This document shows positions 57,078 through 64,000 of a stretch of DNA of 64,000 nt, piece by piece (within the stretch, counting starts at the first letter, position 1; every line of letters starts with the position of its first letter). The DNA is from Bacteroidaceae bacterium. GTDB taxonomy: Bacteria; Bacteroidota; Bacteroidia; Bacteroidales; Bacteroidaceae. The stretch is from NCBI GenBank assembly GCA_902362375.1, contig CABIVS010000002.1, forward strand, positions 146,757 through 210,756, given 5' to 3'. Made by a program: the position numbers and the translations under genes. The notes beneath the pieces were generated by a model, which was given only the letters and a program-made list of their open reading frames with translations, made no database searches and was not told the DNA's origin.

Positions 57078-57242
57078 TGGGGTTTATGTTATACAACATA
57101 ATGTTTTCTCGGAAATCTTCTATTTGTTAACTCTAATTAACTTTGAATCTTCCATTTTTCTGTTATTGCCTTCTCTAATCAGTTATATTTCCGGAGAAAT
57201 GTCTGATATCCGAATGGAAACTTGACTCCGGCACCTTACCGA

Positions 57243-58421
57243 TTATTCTACGTAGAGTACCAACCCTTTTAAATATTCTCCTTCGGGATGATAGATGTTT
57301 ACCGGATGGTCAGCCGGTTGAGTCAGCTGGTGTAGGATGCGTACACTACGCCCTGACATGGCTGCAGCGGTAAATACGGCAGTACGGAAATTATCTTTGC
57401 TTACCACTTGCGAACAAGAGAAGGTGAACAGGATACCGCCCGGTTTGATTTTCTCGAATGCTTTGGCATTCAGCTTACGGTAGCCTTGCAAAGCATTCCG
57501 CAATGCATCTTTATGTTTGGCGAATGCAGGCGGATCAAGGATGATTAAATCATACTGGTCGCCCATGCGGTCGAGATATTTGAAAGCATCCTCGGCAAAC
57601 GCTTCGTGACGGGAATCACCGGGAAAGTTTAGTTCCACATTTTTGTTAGTCAGATCAATCGCTTTGGCTGAACTGTCGACAGAGTGGACGAGTTTCGCAC
57701 CTCCGCGCATGGCGTAAAATGAGAATCCGCCAGTGTAGCAGAACATATTCAGTACCGAACGGTCTTTGGCATAACGTTCCAGCAAAGAGCGGTTTTCACG
57801 CTGATCTACAAAGAACCCGGTCTTTTGACCTTTCAGCCAGTCCACATGGAACTTCAATCCATATTCTTGTGCGATATTGTCATTGCTTCCTCCTTTCAGA
57901 AAACCGTTTTCAGGGAAAAGGTCTGCTTTAAAAGGAAGAGTTGTTTCTGATTTATAGTAGATATTTTCGATCTTGTCACCCATTACTTCGGATAAAGCTT
58001 CGGCAATTGTCATGCGGTCTACGTGCATTCCTGCAGAGTGTGCCTGCATAACAGCGGTTTTGGCATACACGTCAATCACCAGTCCGGGGAGATTGTCTCC
58101 TTCACCGTGAACAAGCCGGTAAGTATTGTTGACCGGATTGGTGGCGATGCCGATACTGCAACGCATAGCATATGCTATTTCCAGTTTGCGTTTCCAAAAA
58201 TCGTGATCGATAGGTTCCTGGCGGAAAGACAGTACGCGCACAGCAATACTTCCGATCTGGAAATGTCCTTCGGCGATAAATTCTTTTTTTGAGGTATATA
58301 CTTCTACAACTTCACCTTCATCGGGCTCTCCGTCAAAACGAGCGATAGCACCGGAAAAAATCCACGGGTGGAATCTCTTAAGAGAATCTTCTTTACCAGG
58401 TTTGAGATATACTTTATGCAT
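57243..58421 (-). CDS. 23S rRNA m5C methyltransferase, RlmI type
   Basis: This protein is 392 aa from the ATG at 58421 (a TTG lies six codons upstream). It has an N-terminal PUA domain (VYLKPGKEDSLKRFHPWIFSGAI), a linker, and a class I SAM methyltransferase core: KTGFFVDQRENRSLL, motif I as VLNMFCYTGGFSFYAMRGG, DLIILDPPAFAK as the catalytic N/D-P-P-x motif, and FTFSCSQVVSKD containing the catalytic Cys. This is the RlmI/RlmK-like family that methylates C1962 of 23S rRNA. It may be co-transcribed with the exonuclease gene upstream. Confidence 0.9.
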   Translation of the reverse strand: MHKVYLKPGKEDSLKRFHPWIFSGAIARFDGEPDEGEVVEVYTSKKEFIAEGHFQIGSIAVRVLSFRQEPIDHDFWKRKLEIAYAMRCSIGIATNPVNNTYRLVHGEGDNLPGLVIDVYAKTAVMQAHSAGMHVDRMTIAEALSEVMGDKIENIYYKSETTLPFKADLFPENGFLKGGSNDNIAQEYGLKFHVDWLKGQKTGFFVDQRENRSLLERYAKDRSVLNMFCYTGGFSFYAMRGGAKLVHSVDSSAKAIDLTNKNVELNFPGDSRHEAFAEDAFKYLDRMGDQYDLIILDPPAFAKHKDALRNALQGYRKLNAKAFEKIKPGGILFTFSCSQVVSKDNFRTAVFTAAAMSGRSVRILHQLTQPADHPVNIYHPEGEYLKGLVLYVE

Positions 58422-58442
58422 AATGTAGTCTTTCCTCAACCC

Positions 58443-58463
58443 TCTTTCCCAACGGGGAAAGGG
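58443..58463. other. Short hairpin in the gap after the exonuclease gene
   Basis: CTTTCCC (58444-58450) pairs with GGGAAAG (58455-58461). It is in the 67-base gap between the exonuclease stop and the rlmI-like start on the minus strand. No U run follows, so it is not called a terminator. Confidence 0.5.
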
Positions 58464-58488
58464 CTTTAGATGGTTTTATTATTGGTTA

Positions 58489-59148
58489 TTAATCACTTAT
58501 TTTATTACCTATCACTTCCTCCGTGGGAGAGACTGTAGCTGTTAGCGGAGAAACCTCCCAATCTCCTGTCTGTTTCAGCTCTTGCAGCAGATTATAGATA
58601 TTGAGGCACGCCCATGCATCGGTAGCAGCGTATTGTTTCTGTCCGTCACTTAATACATCAGCTTCCCAGTTGGACAAGCGTTGTGATTTGGATATTTTTT
58701 CTTTGAATAAGATGGCGTAAATCTTTTGCAGACTTTTGTCTTGTATTCCGAATTGACGCACATAGTCCTGCAACTCGATACAGCTTTGTTGGGTAAAAGG
58801 TGCGCGTTTATGCAGCATCATAAAGTCGTCTTTCAGTGAAAGTCCCACTTTGATAACAGCCGGGTTTTCTAACAAGTCAACCAATGGCTGGGTCAATCCC
58901 GTCATATTGAGACGGAATAAGAAACAGCATTCTTCGGAAGAAATCTGGAGAAGTGCTACTTTGTGCGATTGTCCTTTGGTAAAGGAAGGACGAGTTTCGC
59001 TGTCGATACCTATCACAGGTCTGGATTGGAGGTAAGCTACTGCTCTTTCCGTTTCAGCTTCCGACTGGATAACATAAATACGTCCCGGAAAGACAGTTTT
59101 CGGGAGTTCTTTTAGTTCATCTTTATCTATGGTTCTTCTTACAATCAT
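58489..59148 (-). CDS. 3'-5' exonuclease domain protein (RNase D-like)
   Basis: This 219-aa protein contains one DEDD-type exonuclease domain. Exo I is PVIGIDSETRPSF (D-x-E), Exo II lies in VIKVGLSLKDDFMMLH (Asp), and Exo III is KQYAATDAWACLNIY, of the DEDDy form. There is no HRDC domain, so it is shorter than full RNase D. Substrate may be RNA or DNA. The gene overlaps nothing; its stop is 67 bases before the methyltransferase start, and its own start is 2 bases from the stop of the DUF5063 gene. Confidence 0.88.
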   Translation of the reverse strand: MIVRRTIDKDELKELPKTVFPGRIYVIQSEAETERAVAYLQSRPVIGIDSETRPSFTKGQSHKVALLQISSEECCFLFRLNMTGLTQPLVDLLENPAVIKVGLSLKDDFMMLHKRAPFTQQSCIELQDYVRQFGIQDKSLQKIYAILFKEKISKSQRLSNWEADVLSDGQKQYAATDAWACLNIYNLLQELKQTGDWEVSPLTATVSPTEEVIGNKISD

Positions 59149-59150
59149 TT

Positions 59151-59801
59151 CTATTTTAATTCATCATCATGGCAATGGCAACCGTCTTCGTGGCAGTGGC
59201 AATCGTCATCGTGGCAATGACAGCCATCTTCTTCACAACAATCGTTGTCGTCGCTTAGTTCGTAAAATCCTTCTTCCTCTTTTTCCTCCTGGTTGTATTT
59301 CACATCATGAAGGGCACGGAGCGTGTTTACCAGTTTCTGTCCCCACAGTGTACCGAAGTTCTCCTGGCAGATAGCCAATGAATCATTCATCGTTTCGTTC
59401 AGTCCCAGTTGGAAGACAAATATGAAATCTTTAATATCCTGATAAATGTCGGCCAGGTCTTCCGATATAGACTTCTTGATAGGCTGGTCGCTATACACCA
59501 TATCTTGTACGAATACGTCCAGATAATCATCCTTGTCGGCCATCAATCTGGAAAGGTTGATGCGCAGAATTTCGTAAATCTCTTCTGTGACATACGTTTC
59601 GAGCGCTTCGTCCCCGATAGTCTCACATTTGGGCAGCATAGATGCTTTGAGATAGAGCAGGGGAAGTATTTTTAATGATGTATCAACGAAAGTGCTACGC
59701 TTCATGCGTTCGGCACGTTCGAGAAATGCACAAAATTCGGCAGCTACCGTTACGAACTCAATTACGTTTTTATCAAATATCGTTTGGCTTTCTTTTTCCA
59801 T
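59151..59801 (-). CDS. DUF5063 protein with Cys/His-rich tail
   Basis: This 216-aa protein is helical over residues 1-185 and matches the DUF5063 family (FDKNVIEFVTVAAEFCAFLERAE, SLKILPLLYLKASML). Its last 30 residues are CCEEDGCHCHDDDCHCHEDGC-type repeats of C-H-C-H with acidic spacers (three CHCH motifs), which look like a metal-binding tail. The family's function is not established. It lies immediately upstream of the exonuclease gene, with a 2-base gap, and shares a divergent promoter region with ftsK. Confidence 0.82.
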   Translation of the reverse strand: MEKESQTIFDKNVIEFVTVAAEFCAFLERAERMKRSTFVDTSLKILPLLYLKASMLPKCETIGDEALETYVTEEIYEILRINLSRLMADKDDYLDVFVQDMVYSDQPIKKSISEDLADIYQDIKDFIFVFQLGLNETMNDSLAICQENFGTLWGQKLVNTLRALHDVKYNQEEKEEEGFYELSDDNDCCEEDGCHCHDDDCHCHEDGCHCHDDELK

Positions 59802-59822
59802 GATCTATATTGATTTGAAACG

Positions 59823-59830
59823 CAAAGGTA
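59823..59830 (-). promoter_or_regulatory. -7 box of the DUF5063/exonuclease operon
   Basis: The minus strand reads TACCTTTG followed by CG, 21 bases upstream of the start at 59801. Divergent to the ftsK promoter. Confidence 0.6.
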
Positions 59831-59872
59831 AGAAAAAGGATTGAATGAGCGTAGTGCTCGTTATTTTTTTAT

Positions 59873-59880
59873 TATTTTTG
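59873..59880 (+). promoter_or_regulatory. -7 box of ftsK
   Basis: TATTTTTG followed by CAG, 46 bases upstream of the ftsK ATG. No clear -33 element. Confidence 0.6.
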
Positions 59881-59926
59881 CAGCTTAGAATCTCATTCCA
59901 GTTTTATAAAAAAGAATTAAAGACTC

Positions 59927-62419
59927 ATGGCAAAGAAGAAATTAGATAAGGAGGCGGAACGTACTCCCTCTTCCCCCAGTAAAATTGTGGCTGTATGTAA
60001 GAATGAAACCATTCATTTTGTAATCGGATTGATGCTGGTCATCTTTTCCGTTTACCTGTTGTTGGCTTTTTCTTCCTTCTTCTTCACGGGGGCTGCCGAC
60101 CAAAGTATTATCGATAGTGGCAGTTCGGCAGACTTGGCAGCCGTTAATAATCAGGTGAAGAATTATGCAGGTTCACGCGGAGCGCAATTGGCCAGTTATT
60201 TGATTAATGACTGTTTCGGCGTTTCCTCTTTTTTTATACTTGTTTTCCTGGCAGTGGCAGGATTGAAGTTGATGCGTGTACGTGTTGTACGTCTGTGGAA
60301 GTGGTTTATCGGCTGCACACTCTTGTTGGTCTGGTTCTCCGTATTCTTCGGATTTGCCTTTATGGATCATTATCAGGATTCTTTCATTTATTTGGGAGGT
60401 ATGCACGGATATAATGTCAGTCGTTGGCTGATTTCGCAAGTAGGAGTACCCGGTGTGTGGATGATCCTGTTGATAACCGCTATCTGTTTCTTCATATATA
60501 TAAGTGCACGTACCGTCATCTGGTTGCGTAAACTCTTCGCATTGAGTTTCCTGAAACGCGAAAAGAAAGAAGAAAAGGAGCACGTTCCGGAAGGAGAAGG
60601 CGATCCGGAATTTACGACTTCCCAACCGCAAGAAGTGGAGTTCAATTTGAAACGGACGTATAAACAGACACCTCCTTCGGCACCAGTGATGGATATTCAG
60701 GCTGAAGAACTTGAAGACGACCTTCCTGTTAATAAATCGGAAAAGGAAGATATTTCCGTATCTGACGAAAGTGAAGGAGTGACTATGGTATTTGAACCGA
60801 CTGTTTCCAATCCTGCTCCTATTGTGCAGAAAGACTCTTTGGAGGAGGTGGAACCCGGATTTGAGGTTGAACCGGCAGCTTCGGAAGAAGAATATCAGGG
60901 ACCTGAACTTGAACCTTATAATCCTACTAAAGATCTGGAGAACTACCGTTTCCCGACTATCGACCTGATGAAGCATTTCGAAAATGATGATCCGACGATT
61001 GACATGGACGAGCAGAATGCAAATAAAGACCGTATCATCAATACATTACGTAGCTTCGGAATCGAAATCAGTACGATTAAAGCAACCGTAGGACCTACGG
61101 TAACTTTATATGAAATTACTCCGGAACAGGGAGTGCGTATTTCTAAAATCCGTGGGTTGGAAGATGATATCGCATTGAGCCTTTCCGCTGATGGTATCCG
61201 TATTATTGCTCCGATACCGGGTAAAGGAACCATCGGTATTGAAGTACCGAACAAGAATCCGAAGATTGTTTCCGGACAAAGTGTGATCGGAAGCAAGAAA
61301 TTTCAGGAATCCAAATATGACTTGCCTATTGTGTTGGGTAAGACGATCACGAACGAAGTTTTTATGTTCGACCTTTGCAAGATGCCGCACGTATTGGTGG
61401 CAGGTGCAACCGGTCAGGGTAAATCTGTCGGTTTGAATGCTATTATCACTTCTTTATTATATAAGAAACATCCGGCAGAATTGAAGTTTGTACTGGTCGA
61501 TCCGAAGAAAGTGGAATTCAGTATCTATTCGGTGATTGAAAATCACTTCCTTGCCAAACTTCCTGATGGAGGCGAACCTATTATTACGGACGTAACGAAA
61601 GTAGTGCAAACCTTGAACTCTGTTTGTGTGGAGATGGATACCCGTTATGATCTTTTGAAGATGGCGCATGTGCGTAATATCAAAGAATATAACGAAAAAT
61701 TTGTCAACCGTCGTTTGAATCCGGAAAAGGGACATAAGTTTATGCCGTATATCGTAGTGGTGATTGATGAGTTCGGAGATTTGATTATGACTGCCGGTAA
61801 GGAAGTGGAACTTCCGATTGCCCGTATTGCACAGTTGGCGCGTGCTGTCGGTATTCACATGATTATTGCTACACAGCGTCCGACTACAAATATTATTACG
61901 GGTACGATCAAAGCCAACTTCCCGGCGCGTATCGCATTCCGTGTATCCGCCATGATGGACTCCCGTACCATTCTCGACCGTCCGGGTGCTAACCGCCTGA
62001 TTGGTAAGGGGGATATGCTCTTCTTGCAGGGAGCCGATCCGGTGCGTGTGCAGTGTGCCTTTATCGATACGCCGGAAGTGGAAGAAATTACGAAGTTCAT
62101 CGCTCGTCAGCAAAGTTATCCTACTCCGTTCTTCCTGCCTGAATTCGTGAGCGAAGATGGTGGTAGTGAAGTAGGAGATATTGATATGGGACGTCTCGAT
62201 CCGTTGTTCGAAGATGCAGCCCGATTGGTAGTGATTCATCAGCAAGGTTCCACTTCGTTAATTCAGCGTAAATTCGCTATCGGTTACAACCGTGCCGGAC
62301 GTATTATGGACCAACTCGAAAAAGCGGGAATCGTAGGCCCTACCCAGGGAAGCAAGGCACGCGATGTCTTGTGCATGGATGACAATGATCTTGAAATGCG
62401 ATTGAACAATTTACAGTAA
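59927..62419 (+). CDS. ftsK: DNA translocase FtsK
   Basis: This 830-aa protein pumps DNA at the division septum and helps resolve chromosome dimers. The N-terminal part has about four transmembrane segments (for example FVIGLMLVIFSVYLLLAFSSFFF). An acidic linker (about residues 210-340) is short compared with E. coli. The motor has FtsK alpha/beta domains with Walker A VAGATGQGKSVGLNAI and Walker B YIVVVIDEFGDLIMT. The C-terminal gamma winged helix that reads KOPS-like sites is present (LVVIHQQGSTSLIQRKFAIGYNRAGRIMDQLEKAG). It is followed by a LolA-like gene 19 bases on. Confidence 0.97.
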   Translation: MAKKKLDKEAERTPSSPSKIVAVCKNETIHFVIGLMLVIFSVYLLLAFSSFFFTGAADQSIIDSGSSADLAAVNNQVKNYAGSRGAQLASYLINDCFGVSSFFILVFLAVAGLKLMRVRVVRLWKWFIGCTLLLVWFSVFFGFAFMDHYQDSFIYLGGMHGYNVSRWLISQVGVPGVWMILLITAICFFIYISARTVIWLRKLFALSFLKREKKEEKEHVPEGEGDPEFTTSQPQEVEFNLKRTYKQTPPSAPVMDIQAEELEDDLPVNKSEKEDISVSDESEGVTMVFEPTVSNPAPIVQKDSLEEVEPGFEVEPAASEEEYQGPELEPYNPTKDLENYRFPTIDLMKHFENDDPTIDMDEQNANKDRIINTLRSFGIEISTIKATVGPTVTLYEITPEQGVRISKIRGLEDDIALSLSADGIRIIAPIPGKGTIGIEVPNKNPKIVSGQSVIGSKKFQESKYDLPIVLGKTITNEVFMFDLCKMPHVLVAGATGQGKSVGLNAIITSLLYKKHPAELKFVLVDPKKVEFSIYSVIENHFLAKLPDGGEPIITDVTKVVQTLNSVCVEMDTRYDLLKMAHVRNIKEYNEKFVNRRLNPEKGHKFMPYIVVVIDEFGDLIMTAGKEVELPIARIAQLARAVGIHMIIATQRPTTNIITGTIKANFPARIAFRVSAMMDSRTILDRPGANRLIGKGDMLFLQGADPVRVQCAFIDTPEVEEITKFIARQQSYPTPFFLPEFVSEDGGSEVGDIDMGRLDPLFEDAARLVVIHQQGSTSLIQRKFAIGYNRAGRIMDQLEKAGIVGPTQGSKARDVLCMDDNDLEMRLNNLQ

Positions 62420-62438
62420 CCGTTCGTTTATTAATCAA

Positions 62439-63086
62439 ATGAGAAAATACATTTTTAGTGTTTTAATAGCTTTACTGTCTTTGCCTGTGATTGCCCAACA
62501 ACAGCAGTCGCAGGCTAAAGTCATTCTTGATAAGACGGCAGAGGCGTTTCGTAAAGCAGGTGGTGTAAAGGCCGATTTTACTGTAAAGGCTGTGACGAAC
62601 GGTCTGGTAGAAGGTGTTGAAAATGGAACGATTCAGTTGAAAGGAGAGAAATTCGTACTGAAAACGTCGGATATCATCACTTGGTTTGATGGAAAAACGC
62701 AGTGGAGTTATGTGACAAAGAATGATGAAGTGAACGTCAGCAATCCGACACAGGAAGAGTTGCAGCAGATTAATCCGTATACATTTCTATATATGTATCA
62801 GAAAGGATTCTCTTATAAGCTGGGAGCAACTAAGACGTATCGTGGAAAAGCTGTTTGGGAAGTCGTTTTGACTGCCAGAGATAAGAAACAGGAGTTGGAA
62901 CGTATCACTCTTTTTGTGACGAAGGATACTTATGAACCTTTGTATATTTTGCTTCAACAGCGTGGTCAACAGACACGTAATGAGATAATCATTACAAGTT
63001 ATCAGACAAAGCAGAATTATGCGGATCAGGTTTTTACGTTTGATAAAAAGCAATATCCCAATGCGGAGGTGATAGATTTGAGATAA
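62439..63086 (+). CDS. LolA-like outer-membrane lipoprotein carrier protein
   Basis: This 215-aa periplasmic protein has a signal peptide (YIFSVLIALLSLPVIAQ) and then a LolA-like half-barrel: ILDKTAEAFRKAGGVKADFTVKA, GTIQLKGEKFVLKTSDIITWFDGKTQW and the C-terminal VTKDTYEPLYILLQQRGQQ. LolA carries lipoproteins from the inner to the outer membrane. An ftsK-lolA pair is also found in proteobacteria. The call is by fold and neighbourhood; Bacteroidetes LolA proteins are divergent. Confidence 0.85.
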   Translation: MRKYIFSVLIALLSLPVIAQQQQSQAKVILDKTAEAFRKAGGVKADFTVKAVTNGLVEGVENGTIQLKGEKFVLKTSDIITWFDGKTQWSYVTKNDEVNVSNPTQEELQQINPYTFLYMYQKGFSYKLGATKTYRGKAVWEVVLTARDKKQELERITLFVTKDTYEPLYILLQQRGQQTRNEIIITSYQTKQNYADQVFTFDKKQYPNAEVIDLR

Positions 63087-63122
63087 TATACGTTTATAAC
63101 AAAACGAAAAAGATAAATTAAA

Positions 63123-64000
63123 ATGGCAGAAATAGAAAAAGTAAAATGCCTGATTATAGGTTCAGGACCTGCCGGATATACGGCAGCGATTTATGCAGGA
63201 CGTGCAAATTTATGTCCGGTACTTTATGAAGGATTGCAACCGGGTGGCCAGTTGACTACTACTACGGATGTGGAGAACTTCCCCGGTTATCCGGAAGGAA
63301 TCAGTGGTCCGCAGTTGATGGAAGACTTGCGTGCACAAGCAAGCCGTTTCGGAACAGACATTCGTTTCGGTATTGCTACAGCGGCCGATTTGAGCAAAGC
63401 TCCTTATAAAATAACAATCGACGGTGATAAGGTTATTGAAACAGAATCATTGATTATTGCTACCGGAGCTACTGCTAAATATCTGGGACTGGAGGATGAG
63501 AAGAAATATGCCGGAATGGGGGTAAGTGCTTGCGCTACTTGTGACGGATTTTTCTATCGTAAGAAAGTTGTAGCTGTAGTCGGTGGCGGTGATACAGCGT
63601 GTGAAGAAGCTGTTTATCTTGCCGGACTTGCATCCAAAGTATATCTGATTGTCCGCAAACCTTTTCTGCGTGCATCGAAGATTATGCAGGAGCGAGTAAT
63701 GAACCACGAGAAGATTGAAGTTCTTTTTGAACACAATGCGGTTGGTTTGTTTGGCGATAATGGGGTAGAAGGTGTAAACCTGGTGAAACGTTGGGGTGAA
63801 CCGGATGAAGAACGTTATAGCTTGCCTATCGACGGTTTCTTCCTGGCTATCGGACATCAGCCGAATACTGAAATATTTAAAGAATACGTTGATACGGACG
63901 AAGTGGGTTATATCATCACGGAAGGTGATAGTCCCCGTACAAAAGTCCCCGGAGTTTTTGCAGCAGGAGACGTTGCCGATCCGCATTATCGTCAGGCTAT
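63123..64000 (+). CDS. trxB: Thioredoxin-disulfide reductase (partial, 3' end off window)
   Basis: This NADPH-dependent flavoenzyme keeps thioredoxin reduced. The ATG is at 63123 and 292 codons are seen before the window ends. The FAD motif is CLIIGSGPAGYTAAIYAGRAN; the redox-active pair is C137-A-T-C140 in SACATCDGFF, and the NADPH motif is VVAVVGGGDTACEEAVYLA. GVFAAGDVADPHYRQA at the cut end is the conserved FAD/C-terminal segment, so only some 20 residues are missing. It follows the lolA-like gene by 36 bases. Confidence 0.96.
   Translation, partial: MAEIEKVKCLIIGSGPAGYTAAIYAGRANLCPVLYEGLQPGGQLTTTTDVENFPGYPEGISGPQLMEDLRAQASRFGTDIRFGIATAADLSKAPYKITIDGDKVIETESLIIATGATAKYLGLEDEKKYAGMGVSACATCDGFFYRKKVVAVVGGGDTACEEAVYLAGLASKVYLIVRKPFLRASKIMQERVMNHEKIEVLFEHNAVGLFGDNGVEGVNLVKRWGEPDEERYSLPIDGFFLAIGHQPNTEIFKEYVDTDEVGYIITEGDSPRTKVPGVFAAGDVADPHYRQA

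Larger units (their letters stand above)
56835..57242. other. 408-base gap with two promoters and a small-RNA candidate
   Basis: It contains the nucleoside-transporter -7 box at 56877, AT-rich sequence, the terminator hairpin at 57001-57032, the -7 box at 57070 and then about 160 bases up to the rlmI-like stop at 57243. A 56-codon plus-strand frame (57054-57224) has no Shine-Dalgarno or family match and is not called. Confidence 0.7.

Noticed and set aside
57054..57224. 56-codon plus-strand frame in the gap after the nucleoside transporter
   Set aside because: No Shine-Dalgarno, no -7 box on the plus strand and no recognisable pattern; it overlaps the minus-strand promoter/terminator unit.

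Overview
The window looks like ordinary chromosome from a Bacteroides species of the gut (B. thetaiotaomicron/ovatus type). This rests on the Bacteroidetes-type promoters (-7 TAnnTTTG, sometimes with a -33 TTTG), few Shine-Dalgarno sites, GC in the low 40s by eye, and families typical of the genus: DUF4270, DUF4836, DUF5687, GH109 pairs and SPII lipoproteins. I see no insertion sequence, phage, plasmid or CRISPR. The first and last genes are cut by the window edges.

Layout. 1-8.5 kb: a glycan block, all on the minus strand: N-acetylhexosamine kinase-like protein (partial), secreted GH2 beta-galactosidase, YitT membrane protein and two GH109 alpha-N-acetylgalactosaminidase-like enzymes. Together they fit release of Gal and GalNAc from host glycans and phosphorylation of the amino sugar. 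8.5-12 kb: tRNA-Tyr/tRNA-Gly operon, ribH, a membrane-anchored TPR protein, and recF with a DUF721 gene on the plus strand. 11.6-19 kb: a tightly overlapped minus-strand run (PHP phosphatase, 5-FTHF cyclo-ligase, S41 protease, dCMP deaminase), a small lipoprotein, M3 peptidase and gapA. 19-23.5 kb: mscL, guaA, a Crp/Fnr regulator, marC and a rhomboid protease. 23.6-32.5 kb: alpha-glucan/glycogen genes (debranching enzyme, GT4, GH57; then, on the other strand, a half-length starch-synthase-like protein and a DUF4270 lipoprotein), followed by panC-panD. 32.7-37.3 kb: an NfnAB-like fusion, serS, rpmA, rplU. 37.5-48 kb: HAD phosphatase, TraB/GumN, NlpC/P60, an ABC exporter pair, an M16 protease, kdsA, a lipid kinase and miaA. 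48-56.8 kb: a minus-strand envelope cluster (plug-domain protein, FtsX-type permease, ATPase, DUF4836 lipoprotein, rsmE, DUF151-UVR protein, nucleoside transporter). 57-64 kb: a candidate small RNA, rlmI-like methyltransferase, 3'-5' exonuclease, a Cys/His-tailed DUF5063 protein and, on the plus strand, ftsK, a lolA-like gene and trxB (partial).

The least expected signals are outside the genes. Three tail-to-tail (convergent) gaps each hold a degenerate tandem array with a 22-bp (once 21-bp) period: 22659-22746, 28442-28529 and 32622-32731. Two other gaps carry copies of one inverted-repeat element built on GGCACGGATT. The gap upstream of the nucleoside transporter holds a promoter followed about 65 bases later by an intrinsic terminator, which predicts a small RNA or an attenuated leader. 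Among the genes, the ones most worth a second look are the lone starch-synthase N-domain, the GH57 protein with a histone-H1-like tail and a nine-G tract, the fused NfnAB, the plug-domain protein without a barrel, and the CHCH-rich tail.
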